64,000 bases of DNA from Ectothiorhodospira lacustris. Lineage in GTDB: Bacteria; Pseudomonadota; Gammaproteobacteria; Ectothiorhodospirales; Ectothiorhodospiraceae. The stretch's first letter is position 1. Each line of letters begins with the position of its first letter. The notes under the pieces were generated by a model, which was not told where the DNA came from, ran no database searches, and saw only the letters and a list, made by a program, of their open reading frames with translations. Location of the stretch: NCBI RefSeq assembly GCF_022227845.1, contig NZ_JAJNQN010000012.1:1-64000 (forward strand). Direction: 5' to 3'. The position numbers and the translations under genes were made by a program. Positions 48,953 through 59,365 of the stretch are shown piece by piece.

Positions 48953-49990
48953 TCAGTGCGGGCAGCGCAGATCCCGGGCCGGTTGTTGCTCCTGCGTCGG
49001 GCCGCAGTCCCCGGCCGGAGCGGCCGGGGACTGCGCCACCGTGCGCCGCGTCTGTCGGTACAGCGGCTCGTCGGGCGCCAGACGCGATGCGCATGCCGCG
49101 GCTTCCCGGGCCATCTTCCCGCAGCCGCGGGCGTGCAGCACATGGGCCAGGTTGTTCCAGCCCGCATGGGAGGCCGGGTCGTGGGTGACAAGCGCCCGCA
49201 GGGCCTGTTCCGCTCCGTCCAGATCCCCCTGGGCATACAGGGCATTGCCCAGGCCGATCCACCCCACCGGATGCGCCGGCCAGGCTCGGGTGGCGGTGCG
49301 ATAAGCCTCGGCGGCGGTCTCCAGTCGACCGGTGCGCTCCAGGTCGTTCGCGGCCCGCAGCCAGCTCAGGGGCGTCGCGGTGGCGGGAAGTCGCTCCGGG
49401 GGCTGCGCCAGGAAGGCCCAATATCCGGCACGGCGCCAAGTGCGTTCGAAACGGCGCATCGTGTTCACGTGACGCTCAAGGGTGCCCGAGCGCAGGATCA
49501 CCGTTGCCTCGTCCAGGTCGTAGCCGATGACTACGGCGTAGTGCCAGTAGGGCGCCCAGTTCAGCCCCAGGTTCTGGAACACCACTACCGGATGCCCGGC
49601 CGCCACTTCCTCCAGCAAGGCATCCATGCGGGGTGGCAGAGACCAGGCCACCAGCTCCCGACTTCGTGTGGCCGCCAGCATCTCGGTCTGCAGGCTGCCT
49701 TGGCGTGCGGGTACATAGACCTCGCTCACCAGTGTCTGTGGCGTGACCTCGATACCCTGCACATTGAGTACCGTGGCCAGGGCGGCGGGACCGCACTGGT
49801 AGAGGTCCTGGGGGTGGAAAGGGGTGTCCGTCAGCTCCACCTGACGGGGCAGGTCCCCGGGCGACTCGCGGAGCAGGGCAGGGGCCTGCAGCGGTGCGGC
49901 GCAGCCTGCAAGCAGCAAGCTGATCAGGGCCGCCGGGAGCAGCCATGCCCCCGCGCGGCCCTGACGCAGATGGCCGGTACCAGGGATCAA
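48953..49990 (-). CDS. PA2778-type C39-like cysteine peptidase lipoprotein with TPRs
   Basis: The 345-aa precursor has a lipobox LLLAGC (Cys30), a papain-like C39 domain (about 55-200) with the nucleophile C66 in YQCGPAALATVL and H150 in YWHYAVVIGYD, then TPR repeats (about 215-310, e.g. WIGLGNALYAQGDLDGAEQAL). It is an outer-membrane or periplasmic lipoprotein of the PA2778 family, whose substrate is unknown. It overlaps the upstream PA2779-like gene by ATGA, showing that the pair is made together. Confidence 0.87.
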   Translation of the reverse strand: MIPGTGHLRQGRAGAWLLPAALISLLLAGCAAPLQAPALLRESPGDLPRQVELTDTPFHPQDLYQCGPAALATVLNVQGIEVTPQTLVSEVYVPARQGSLQTEMLAATRSRELVAWSLPPRMDALLEEVAAGHPVVVFQNLGLNWAPYWHYAVVIGYDLDEATVILRSGTLERHVNTMRRFERTWRRAGYWAFLAQPPERLPATATPLSWLRAANDLERTGRLETAAEAYRTATRAWPAHPVGWIGLGNALYAQGDLDGAEQALRALVTHDPASHAGWNNLAHVLHARGCGKMAREAAACASRLAPDEPLYRQTRRTVAQSPAAPAGDCGPTQEQQPARDLRCPH

Positions 49991-50385
49991 TTTACCGGTC
50001 GGACGAAGGGGAAGATGTCGGTGGCGCCGATGGCATCGGTGATGATGAAGATGATGAAGATGAGTACCACTACGCCCAGGACGCTGGCAGCCCCGGCGGG
50101 CATCTCTTCCAGTCGCTCATTGAGCAGGCGCACCTCCTCGTCGGTCATGCGGGCGATGCGTTCCGCTGCCTCTTCGCCGCTGACTCCCAGGCGGGCCAAC
50201 TGTTGCTGCACGTCCGCTCGTTCCAGACTGGAGAGCAGCTGTGCCCGGTCCACCAGGCCTTGTTCCGTCTGGATCAGGCGCTCGGTACCTACCATGCCGG
50301 CGTGAATCGGACTGGTGACGGTGGCCAGCAGTGAGAAGATGCAGAGCAGTGTCAGCAAGCGTCTGATCAGCGGATGTCGGGTCAT
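49987..50385 (-). CDS. PA2779-type small secreted membrane protein
   Basis: The 132-aa product has a signal peptide or N-terminal membrane segment (about 8-28), a helical EF-hand-like middle (QLLSSLERADVQQQLARLG, then EEAAERIARMTDEEV) and a very hydrophobic C-terminal segment GVVVLIFIIFIITDAIG (about 104-120). It matches the PA2779 family, consistently encoded beside PA2778-like C39 peptidases; it could be the peptidase's substrate or membrane partner. ATG 50385 chosen; a longer frame adds 31 atypical residues. Confidence 0.85.
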   Translation of the reverse strand: MTRHPLIRRLLTLLCIFSLLATVTSPIHAGMVGTERLIQTEQGLVDRAQLLSSLERADVQQQLARLGVSGEEAAERIARMTDEEVRLLNERLEEMPAGAASVLGVVVLIFIIFIITDAIGATDIFPFVRPVN

Positions 50386-50634
50386 GGGGAAGCCTCGTGG
50401 TGATACTGAAGTGGGGGACCAGTGTGCCACGGTCGTTGCTTGAACATCCGGGCATGATGCACATGTTTTCAGGCTCATTGTCCCGCCCTTGCAATCGCCG
50501 GGTCAACGGGGTGGAAGGCGTCCAGGGCAGGACGGTGGAGGGTCCTGCGCATCATTTCCCGCGGCGGCCCAAGGGCATATGCGCTAACATCGTGGGCTTA
50601 CCGGGCCGTGTGTCCGCCAGATCTGCCTCATCGC

Positions 50635-52513
<1,879 letters not shown>

Positions 52514-52566
52514 ACTGTGCGGTCAAGCGCTGAACGCCATATATAACTACATGTGATTGAGTTTGA

Positions 52567-52833
<267 letters not shown>

Positions 52834-52857
52834 TCCGGGTCCGGATCAAGGGATGTT

Positions 52858-52892
52858 CGGCAAGGGGGCCTGCAGGGTCCCCTTGCCGTTTT
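52858..52892 (+). terminator. Intrinsic terminator of the ferredoxin gene
   Basis: CGGCAAGGGG (52858-52867) pairs with CCCCTTGCCG (52879-52888), and the inner GCC/GGT adds partial pairing; TTTTC follows immediately. Position 25 bp after the stop and the T run make it a standard rho-independent terminator. Confidence 0.85.
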
Positions 52893-52931
52893 CAGGGCCT
52901 GCGAATCTCCCCGGGTCGAGGGCAGGCCCGC

Positions 52932-53750
52932 TCAGCGCCTCTGACACGCCGGGCAATAAAATGTCGACCGCTGTCCCACCAGCACCTGCCGCACGGTCGC
53001 GCCGCAGCACAGGCAGGGCAGGCCCGCCCGGCCATACACCCGCAGCTGCCGGCTGAAATACCCATGGCTACCGTCCTCATGCACGAAATCCCTTAATGTG
53101 GTGCCGCCCTGTTCGATGGCGGCCGTCAGCACCGTGCGGATGGCTTCCACCAGCCTGAAGGCCTCGGTCCGGGTGAGGCGCCCTGACGCCCGCCGGGGGC
53201 GGATGCCTGCCAGGAACAGGGATTCGGAGGCATAGATGTTCCCTACGCCCACGACTACGTGACTGTCCATGATCAGGCCCTTGACGGCGGTTCGGCGCCG
53301 CCGAGTCTGCCGGTAGAGGTAGTCACCGTCAAATTGCTCGCCCAGGGGTTCCGGACCCAACCGGGATAGCAGGGGGTGGAGGCCCTTCCGGGGATCAAAG
53401 CAGAGCACGGCGCCGAAACGGCGAGGGTCATGGAGACGCAGGGCCTTGCCCGAGTCCAGCACCAGATCCACGTGGTCGTGGGGACGGGGTGTCCGGTCGG
53501 CTTCGACAATACGCAGGCTGCCGGACATGCCCAGATGCATGAGGATGGTGATATCGCCGCAGTCCAGCAAAAGGTACTTGCCACGTCGGGCAACGCCGAT
53601 GATCCGTCGGTCACGGACCTGTTGCGACAGCGTCTCGGGTACCGGCCAGCGCAGGCGGGGCTGGCGGACCACGACCGCGGAAATCCGGCGGCCCGTGAGA
53701 TGGGGCGCGATCCCCAGCCGGGTGGTTTCCACCTCCGGCAGTTCAGGCAT
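52932..53750 (-). CDS. mutM: Formamidopyrimidine-DNA glycosylase MutM (Fpg)
   Basis: MutM removes 8-oxoguanine and formamidopyrimidines and nicks the abasic site. The 272-aa protein starts MPELPEVETTR with the catalytic P2 and E3, has KGLHPLLSRLGPEPL, the helix-2-turn-helix VVGVGNIYASESLF, and the C-terminal zinc finger CLCC...CPAC. The start codon lies inside the end of the upstream chorismatase gene (8-bp overlap), so the two are translated from one message. A second enzyme acting on oxidised guanine, the Nudix protein at 26.5 kb, is in this window. Confidence 0.97.
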   Translation of the reverse strand: MPELPEVETTRLGIAPHLTGRRISAVVVRQPRLRWPVPETLSQQVRDRRIIGVARRGKYLLLDCGDITILMHLGMSGSLRIVEADRTPRPHDHVDLVLDSGKALRLHDPRRFGAVLCFDPRKGLHPLLSRLGPEPLGEQFDGDYLYRQTRRRRTAVKGLIMDSHVVVGVGNIYASESLFLAGIRPRRASGRLTRTEAFRLVEAIRTVLTAAIEQGGTTLRDFVHEDGSHGYFSRQLRVYGRAGLPCLCCGATVRQVLVGQRSTFYCPACQRR

Positions 53751-54732
53751 ACAGGCCTTCGATCTCCACCAGCAGGTCGTCCCTGCAAATGTCTCCGCGC
53801 AGATAAACGGCCGGCGCCTGGACGCCCAGGGAGGCCTCCAGGCGGGCCTTGACGGCGGCAACGTCGTCCCCATGACGGACGTAGACCTTGAGCATGGACA
53901 GGCCACCCGGGTCCTTGACCCGGCTGCTGATGTCCTCTCCGGCGGAGCGGATCAGGGCGCGCAGGTTTTCGATGATCTCGTCCAGCTGGGTGAGGACATC
54001 CGTATGCAGGGTCTCATGGCCCACGATGCTGGCAGTGCCGGAGATGTACAGGTGAGACTGCCCCGGCCAGGGCTTGAGGGTGGCTCGGGAAAAGGAGGGA
54101 CTCTTGGGTCCGTAGCGGCGTGGGTAGTGGAAGGCGCTCACCTGACGGGGGTTTTCGATCTGCGCACCGGGCTCGCGACCGGCGAGGAAGTAGACCAGTA
54201 GGCCCGGCGCCGTGGTGCCGATGGCCGTGGCTGCGGGCAGTTCCCCTTCCGTCAGCGGCACCCGTTCCAGGGCACGGTGACGCCCCAGGCAGAAGGCCTG
54301 ATAGCGGTCCAGCCCATCCGCTTCCTGATGCAGGTTCGGGAAGTAGTTCCAGATCCGCAGCAGATGGGGAAAACCCCGGCTGCGATGAAAGGCCAGCAGC
54401 CGGTCATAGGCATGCTCGGCGGCCTGGTTCATGTCATGGTCGAAATCCGCCTCGTTCAGCAGTATCCATCCGAACAGGACCTTGCCGGTCCGGCTGTAGC
54501 CCACGCCGTCCTCGAAACCGGCGGCGACCGGTTCGTCCGCCAGCCATAGTTCCGGCGGCGTGGGGTCGGCCATTGGGGGCAGGGCTACAGTCAGCTCCAT
54601 GGGGCGCGCGGGATCAACGCGGTTCTCCCGGCCGAAGCGTATCAATGCAAGACGGCAGGGGTCTTGCGCGGGAATCTCCGCTTCCTGCTGGAAGCGAATC
54701 GTCAGAGGTGTGGAATGGGGGTTTTGCGCCAT
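53743..54732 (-). CDS. Chorismatase, XanB2/FkbO/Hyg5-like
   Basis: Chorismatases hydrolyse chorismate to pyruvate plus a (dihydro)hydroxybenzoate. The 329-aa protein shows the family's RIWNYFPNL (126-134), RYQAFCLGR (143-151), PRQVSAFHYPRRYGPKSPSF (195-214) and SGTASIVGHET (231-241), and a C-terminal RidA-like half with YLRGDICRDDLLVEIEG. The closest known relatives are XanB2-type enzymes making 3- and 4-hydroxybenzoate, so it may feed ubiquinone or aryl-polyene pigment synthesis in place of UbiC; the product cannot be settled by eye. Overlaps mutM by 8 bp. Confidence 0.8.
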   Translation of the reverse strand: MAQNPHSTPLTIRFQQEAEIPAQDPCRLALIRFGRENRVDPARPMELTVALPPMADPTPPELWLADEPVAAGFEDGVGYSRTGKVLFGWILLNEADFDHDMNQAAEHAYDRLLAFHRSRGFPHLLRIWNYFPNLHQEADGLDRYQAFCLGRHRALERVPLTEGELPAATAIGTTAPGLLVYFLAGREPGAQIENPRQVSAFHYPRRYGPKSPSFSRATLKPWPGQSHLYISGTASIVGHETLHTDVLTQLDEIIENLRALIRSAGEDISSRVKDPGGLSMLKVYVRHGDDVAAVKARLEASLGVQAPAVYLRGDICRDDLLVEIEGLYA

Positions 54733-54930
54733 GGAGCTATGTTACCGGATCATCCGGCTTCGTCGTATCATGAAATCCATGAAAAGGTCCGGCAGATACC
54801 GGAGGCACCTGGGTCGAATTCGTGTTGTGAGATGCCGACGGGTGCGCGTGCATGAGACCGCGGGCAGTTTGCCCTGCAGGGCCTGCGGGCACTTTACCAT
54901 TTTCGGCCCCGGGATGTGTTCCTGAGTGTA

Positions 54931-54948
54931 CCGTTGCAGTTGCAACGG
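54931..54948. promoter_or_regulatory. Perfect palindrome upstream of hsp20
   Basis: CCGTTGCA and TGCAACGG are exact inverted copies separated by GT, 79 bp before the hsp20 ATG. The surrounding 294-bp gap (54733-55026), shared with the divergent chorismatase, shows no other gene; no clear sigma32 box pair was recognised. The symmetry suits an operator for a dimeric repressor such as a LacI- or TetR-type protein. Confidence 0.45.
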
Positions 54949-55026
54949 CCGCGATTCTGCTAAAAGACAGATGGCCCTGCTCCCGTCAGAGGAGGAGGCG
55001 AATCAACCGAGGAGGAGAACAACGTC

Positions 55027-55542
55027 ATGTCCAGTCTGCGTCAGTTACGTCAGGGTATGAGTGAGGCCTGGGACAGCCTGCTGGATGGCTGGCAGCGGCT
55101 GTACGGCCGTGCCGCCGGAGCCATTACCCACTTCAGTGCCGGGGAGCGGGGTGGCCGGGGAGAGGTTGCGGATGATCGGGACGAGCATGAACTCCTGGCC
55201 CGCAGTGTGGGTTGGGGGGTCATGGCCGCCGAGGTGTTCGACGATGACGACAAGGTGGTGGTGCGCCTGGAGGCCCCCGGCATGGACAAGGCCGCCTTTG
55301 ACATACAGGTGATCGACGATCACCTGGTGATCCGCGGGGAGAAGAGCGTACAGAAGGAACACACCCAGGGGCGTTATCATATTGCCGAGTGTGCCTACGG
55401 CCGCTTTGAGCGGGCGATTCCGCTGCCGGGGCCGGTGGAAACGGAGCAGGCCAAGGCTTCCTACGAACACGGGGTGCTGCGTATCGAGCTGCCTCGCCTG
55501 ATCGCCCGGGTGGGGCGTCGGATCCCGGTGGTTGTGGGGTAG
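55027..55542 (+). CDS. Hsp20/alpha-crystallin family small heat-shock protein
   Basis: Holdase chaperone that binds unfolding proteins. The 171-aa product has an N-terminal helical arm, an alpha-crystallin domain (about 58-160) with LEAPGMDKAAFDIQVIDDHL, the DHLVIRGEK strand region and ERAIPLPGPV, and a short C-terminal IPVVV that can serve as the I-x-I/V anchor. GGAGGAG precedes the ATG. Followed six bases later by a 70-codon ORF on the same strand. Confidence 0.95.
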   Translation: MSSLRQLRQGMSEAWDSLLDGWQRLYGRAAGAITHFSAGERGGRGEVADDRDEHELLARSVGWGVMAAEVFDDDDKVVVRLEAPGMDKAAFDIQVIDDHLVIRGEKSVQKEHTQGRYHIAECAYGRFERAIPLPGPVETEQAKASYEHGVLRIELPRLIARVGRRIPVVVG

Positions 55543-55548
55543 GCCGCC

Positions 55549-55761
55549 TTGGAGCAGATCCAGGCCCCCATGGGGGAAGTGATCGAGCTGCGGCAGGTGC
55601 TGCATGAGTCCGGAGTGCCCCTGCTGCGGGTGCTGATCCGTGACGGCGAGCGTTATACCCACCTGGATCTGGATCCGGCCACGGCGGATCGCTGGGGTGA
55701 TCTGATGCAGGTCTGGGCCCGAGCTGCGGCGGAGCGTCCGGGCGACGGTCAGGAGGGGTAG
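55549..55761 (+). CDS. Small hypothetical protein following hsp20
   Basis: A 70-aa acidic product from TTG 55549 (alternative ATG 55570). It reads EVIELRQVLHESGVPLLRVL, IRDGERYTHLDLDPATADRW and GDLMQVWARAA: a compact alpha/beta pattern with good third-position GC, consistent with a real gene. Similar short proteins (DUF6967-like, recalled and unverified) exist in halophilic and sulfur-oxidising gammaproteobacteria. Only 6 bp after hsp20, so co-transcribed. Function unknown. Confidence 0.65.
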   Translation: MEQIQAPMGEVIELRQVLHESGVPLLRVLIRDGERYTHLDLDPATADRWGDLMQVWARAAAERPGDGQEG

Positions 55762-55763
55762 GG

Positions 55764-55798
55764 AAAATGCACGAGGCCCGTGATGCGGGCCTCGTGCA
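55764..55798 (-). terminator. Intrinsic terminator of the rpmB-rpmG operon
   Basis: TGCACGAGGCCCG and CGGGCCTCGTGCA form a perfect 13-bp stem (55768-55798) around a 5-nt loop. On the minus strand it is followed by TTTTCC, so it terminates rpmG transcription; it can also act as a 3' barrier for the convergent hsp20 transcript. Confidence 0.9.
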
Positions 55799-55843
55799 CA
55801 GGACCTCGCTGGAGCGAGGTCATCAGCCAGGTCGTGCCGGGTA

Positions 55844-56011
55844 CTACTTGATCTTGGCTTCCTTGTACATCACATGCTGGCGCACGACGGGATCAAACTT
55901 CTTGATCTCCATCTTGTCGGGCATGTTGCGCTTGTTCTTGGTGGTGGTGTAGAAGTGGCCGGTTCCGGCGCTGGACACCAGGCGGATCTTTTCGCGAACA
56001 CCTTTTGCCAT
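55844..56011 (-). CDS. rpmG: 50S ribosomal protein L33
   Basis: The 55-aa protein begins [20 protein letters not shown] and contains [20 protein letters not shown] and ends YKEAKIK, the standard L33 sequence. The cysteine pairs of the zinc-binding form are absent, so this is the zinc-independent (C-) version. Encoded 12 bp after rpmB in the usual rpmBG operon. Confidence 0.97.
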   Translation of the reverse strand: MAKGVREKIRLVSSAGTGHFYTTTKNKRNMPDKMEIKKFDPVVRQHVMYKEAKIK

Positions 56012-56023
56012 GGTTGCGTCTCC

Positions 56024-56260
56024 TTAGACCTTTTCGCCGCGGGCGCGCAGCTCGGCGAGGACCGTATCGATCCCCTTCTTGTCAATGATGCGCATGCCCT
56101 TGCTGCTGGTCCGGAGCTTGACGAAACGATTTTCGCTCTCCACCCAGAAACGGTGCTCATGCAGATTGGGAAGGAAGCGACGCTTGGTCTTGTTGTGGGC
56201 GTGGGATACGTTGAACCCAGACACTGGACGCTTACCCGTGATTTGACAGACTCGGGCCAT
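56024..56260 (-). CDS. rpmB: 50S ribosomal protein L28
   Basis: The 78-aa protein [20 protein letters not shown] with [16 protein letters not shown] and [17 protein letters not shown] is a full-length gammaproteobacterial L28. The ATG at 56260 is used because codons further upstream in frame encode non-homologous sequence in the 127-bp divergent region with folB. Confidence 0.97.
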   Translation of the reverse strand: MARVCQITGKRPVSGFNVSHAHNKTKRRFLPNLHEHRFWVESENRFVKLRTSSKGMRIIDKKGIDTVLAELRARGEKV

Positions 56261-56387
56261 TGGATATTCTCCGGAAAAACCAGGCTGATTTGAATAAAGC
56301 CGGGAACGATAGCAGAAGGGGGGGGAAGTCTCAAGCCTGAAGGGTGGTCCTTCCCTGCGTCTCTGCATGCCTTTATAGTCGCTTCCC

Positions 56388-56744
56388 ATGGATATCGTCT
56401 ACATTCGCGACCTCAGGGTCAAAACCACGGTCGGCATCTTCGACTGGGAACAGAGCATTCAGCAGACCGTGCGTCTGGATCTGGAACTGGGCTGTGACAT
56501 CCGCAGGGGTGCGCAGAGTGACCGCATCGAGGACGTGCTGAACTACAAGGCGGTGGCCAAGCGGGTGATCGAACTGGTGGAAAACAATCGGCGGCAGCTG
56601 GTGGAGGCCATGGCCGAGGACGTCGCCCGGATGATCATGCAGGAGTTTTCCGTGCCCTGGCTCCGGCTCACCCTGGGTAAGCCCGGGGCGGTGAGGGGGG
56701 CCTCGGAAGTGGGGGTCACCATTGAGCGGGGTGAGCGGAACTGA
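56388..56744 (+). CDS. folB: Dihydroneopterin aldolase FolB
   Basis: FolB converts 7,8-dihydroneopterin to 6-hydroxymethyl-dihydropterin and glycolaldehyde. The 118-aa protein starts [21 protein letters not shown] (shown as two blocks [16 protein letters not shown] and IFDWEQ), has [17 protein letters not shown] and the lysine in [17 protein letters not shown]. It is followed without a gap by folK, the next enzyme of the pathway. Confidence 0.96.
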   Translation: MDIVYIRDLRVKTTVGIFDWEQSIQQTVRLDLELGCDIRRGAQSDRIEDVLNYKAVAKRVIELVENNRRQLVEAMAEDVARMIMQEFSVPWLRLTLGKPGAVRGASEVGVTIERGERN

Positions 56745-57236
56745 ATGATGCGTCGGGCCTACATCAGTATCGGTACCAATGTGGACCGGGTTCGTCATGT
56801 GCGGGCCGGAGTGGAGGCACTCAGGGCCGCCTTCGGCCCGGTGCAGATCTCTCCGGTGTATGAAACGGGGTCGGTGGGATTCGAGGGGCGTACCTTCTAT
56901 AACCTGGTGTCGGCGGTGGATACCGCGTTGCCGCCGGAGTCGCTGGTGGCCTGCTTCAAGGCCATTGAGGATCGGCATGGTCGGCAGCGGGGGGGCGACC
57001 CCTATTCGGACCGCACCCTGGACCTGGACCTTTTGCTGCTGGGGGACTGCGTTCTGGAATCCGGGCGATTGCATCTGCCCCGGCGGGAGATCACTCGCCA
57101 TGCCTTTGTGCTCAGACCGCTGGCGGACATAGCCCCTGATCTGGAACATCCGATACTGAAACAAACCATGAGGGCGCTGTGGGCCGGTTTTGATGACCCC
57201 GCTCAGTGGCTGCGCCCGGTGGATTTTCCCTGGTAG
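56745..57236 (+). CDS. folK: HPPK, 6-hydroxymethyl-7,8-dihydropterin pyrophosphokinase FolK
   Basis: FolK pyrophosphorylates the FolB product before dihydropteroate synthase. The 163-aa enzyme has YISIGTNVD, SPVYETGSVGF, RHGRQRGGDPYSDRTLDLD with the metal-binding aspartates of DLDLLLLGD, and HAFVLRPLADIAPDL. It begins directly after the folB stop with ATGATG. The neighbouring convergent gene is a pteridine reductase, completing a folate set. Confidence 0.96.
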   Translation: MMRRAYISIGTNVDRVRHVRAGVEALRAAFGPVQISPVYETGSVGFEGRTFYNLVSAVDTALPPESLVACFKAIEDRHGRQRGGDPYSDRTLDLDLLLLGDCVLESGRLHLPRREITRHAFVLRPLADIAPDLEHPILKQTMRALWAGFDDPAQWLRPVDFPW

Positions 57237-57255
57237 CTTGAAGTGGCGCGCCGGC

Positions 57256-58014
57256 CTACTGGGCCGTGGTACGCCCGCCATCCACCGCGATCACCTGCCC
57301 GGTGATGTAATCTGCGTCACGGATCAGGAACAGGGCCGTGCGGGCGATGTCGTCCGGACCCCCTTCCCGCTTGAGGGCGGTGCGCTGGATCATCTCCTTA
57401 TGGCTGGCTGCATTTTCCTCCGCTTCGGGCCATAGGATCGCCCCCGGGGCAATGCCGTTCACCCGTACCCGGGGACCCAGCTCCCGCGCCAGGGACTGGG
57501 TGAGCAGCCAGAGTCCGGCCTTGGCCGCGCAGTACACCGGGTAGTCCTTCAGGGGGCGCAGGGCATGGATGTCGACAATGTTGATGATGCAGCCTTCACG
57601 CGCTGTCAGGGCCGGGGCCAGGGCCTGGGAGAGGAACAGTGGGGCCTTGAGATTGGTGCCCATGAGATCGTCCCAGTGGGCCTCGGTGATCCGACCCAGC
57701 GGGGTGGGGTAAAAGGTGGAGGCATTGTTGATCAGGACGTCCAGGCCGCCGAAGGCTGCCGCCGCTTCCCGGGCCAGTCGCTCGGTAGCGCCTGGTTCCA
57801 GCAGTTCCCCGCCGACCAGAGTGACGGAGTTTGCGCGCCGTTGCTCCAATGCATCCTGCAAGGCGCGGGCGTCGTCGCTGGAACGACGGTAATGGATGAC
57901 CAGATTCATGCCCTGGGCATGAAGGCGTCGCGCGATGGCGGCGCCGATGCGCCGGGCGCCGCCGGTGATGAACACGGTCTTGCCTTGAAGTGAGGGGGTG
58001 TCCGGTTGTGCCAC
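57256..58014 (-). CDS. Pteridine reductase (FolM/PTR1-type SDR)
   Basis: NADPH-dependent short-chain dehydrogenase that reduces dihydropterins or dihydrofolate. The 252-aa protein has the cofactor motif TGGARRIG (17-24) with an arginine typical of PTR1, NNAS (97-100), and a D148/Y161/K165 set in which Asp replaces the usual SDR Ser, 13 residues before the Tyr, as in Leishmania PTR1 (D181, Y194). Convergent with folK, which supports a pterin or folate role and possible cover for low DHFR activity. Confidence 0.88.
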   Translation of the reverse strand: MAQPDTPSLQGKTVFITGGARRIGAAIARRLHAQGMNLVIHYRRSSDDARALQDALEQRRANSVTLVGGELLEPGATERLAREAAAAFGGLDVLINNASTFYPTPLGRITEAHWDDLMGTNLKAPLFLSQALAPALTAREGCIINIVDIHALRPLKDYPVYCAAKAGLWLLTQSLARELGPRVRVNGIAPGAILWPEAEENAASHKEMIQRTALKREGGPDDIARTALFLIRDADYITGQVIAVDGGRTTAQ

Positions 58015-58161
58015 TCTGCTTCCTTTTGCCTGTTTAACGATTTGACGCGGCCGGGGGGTGCTGATCCGGTGGGGAATCCTGCCTCGGCGTCCGTGCTGTC
58101 CCTCTCGTGATCAGGTTAAGTTACCCTAACCCCCCTGCCGGACTTAATCAAAATTTCGACC

Positions 58162-59352
58162 ATGCCGCTGAACAAGGATTCCCGACTGCCTTCACCCGTC
58201 CCCGAGGCCCTGGTCCTGAGTGATCGTCTGTTGCAGATGATGCAGGACGAGAGTAGCGCAACCGGGGGCTGGCTGTCGTTTCATCGCTACATGGAACTGG
58301 CCCTCTACGCTCCCCGTCTTGGCTATTACGCAGCGGGCAGCCACAAGCTGGGCGCGGCCGGGGACTTTGTCACCGCGCCGGAGATATCCCCCTTGTTCGG
58401 CCACTGCATGGCCCGTCAGTGCGCCCAGGTGCTGGATGCCCTCGGGAGCGGCGAGGTCCTGGAGTTCGGGGCTGGTACCGGCCGGCTGGCGGCCCATGTG
58501 TTGGAGACCCTGGCCGGGATGGACGCACTCCCGGACCGTTACCTGATTCTGGAGACGAGCCCGGATCTGCGGGAACGGCAGCAGGCCGCGTTGTCCCTGT
58601 TGCCGCAGGCATTGTCGAGCCGGGTGCACTGGCTGGACGGTCTGCCCGAGCCCGGCAGCTTCCGGGGGGTGATGCTGGCCAACGAGGTGCTTGACGCCAT
58701 GCCGGTGGAGCTGTTTGTCTGGGGCCGGGACGGGGTGATGCGCCGGGGGGTGCAGGTGTCGTCCGCAGCGTTGGCCTGGGCGGACCGGCCCGCCGATGCA
58801 TGGTTGGTCCGGCAGGTGAGGGCGCTGCATCAGGCGGCCGGCGCGAACTGGGGGGAAGGCTACGTGTCGGAACTCAATCCGGGGCTGGCCCCCTGGCTGG
58901 CGGCGGTGTCCGAGGCCATGGCGGCCGGGGTGTTGTTGCTGGTGGACTATGGCTATCCCCGCCGGGAGTACTACAGTGCCGAACGTTGCCGGGGCACCCT
59001 GATCGCCCATTACCGCCATCGCATGCTGGAGCATCCCCTGCTGTGGCCGGGACTGATGGACATCACCGCCAACGTGGACTTTTCGGCGGTGGCCGAGGCC
59101 GGTGCGGCGGCGGGCCTGTCATTGCTGGGCTATACCAGCCAGGCTTGGTTCCTGTTCGGCACGGATCTGGAAGCGGCCTTTCAGGCCCGTTGCTCCGAAG
59201 ATCTCAAATCCCAGCTGGCGCTGGCCTCTCAGGTCCGCACGCTCACCCTGCCGGGGGAGATGGGAGAGCGGTTTCAGGTCATGGCCCTGGGACGGGGCGT
59301 AGAAACACCCCTGATGGGGTTTGCCCGGCAGGACCTGAGCCACCGCCTCTGA
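58162..59352 (+). CDS. MidA/NDUFAF7-like SAM-dependent methyltransferase
   Basis: The 396-aa protein belongs to the DUF185 family, whose eukaryotic member NDUFAF7/MidA methylates an arginine of complex I subunit NDUFS2. Hallmarks are GDFVTAPEISPLFG (67-80), EFGAGTGRLA (101-110), LANEVLDAMPVELF and LLVDYGYPRREYY. The bacterial substrate is unknown. ATG 58162 lacks a strong ribosome binding site. Divergent from the pteridine reductase across 147 bp, where GGTTAAGTTACCCTAACC-like partial symmetry is seen; convergent with cca. Confidence 0.88.
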   Translation: MPLNKDSRLPSPVPEALVLSDRLLQMMQDESSATGGWLSFHRYMELALYAPRLGYYAAGSHKLGAAGDFVTAPEISPLFGHCMARQCAQVLDALGSGEVLEFGAGTGRLAAHVLETLAGMDALPDRYLILETSPDLRERQQAALSLLPQALSSRVHWLDGLPEPGSFRGVMLANEVLDAMPVELFVWGRDGVMRRGVQVSSAALAWADRPADAWLVRQVRALHQAAGANWGEGYVSELNPGLAPWLAAVSEAMAAGVLLLVDYGYPRREYYSAERCRGTLIAHYRHRMLEHPLLWPGLMDITANVDFSAVAEAGAAAGLSLLGYTSQAWFLFGTDLEAAFQARCSEDLKSQLALASQVRTLTLPGEMGERFQVMALGRGVETPLMGFARQDLSHRL

Positions 59353-59365
59353 CCCGTTGGTCGAT

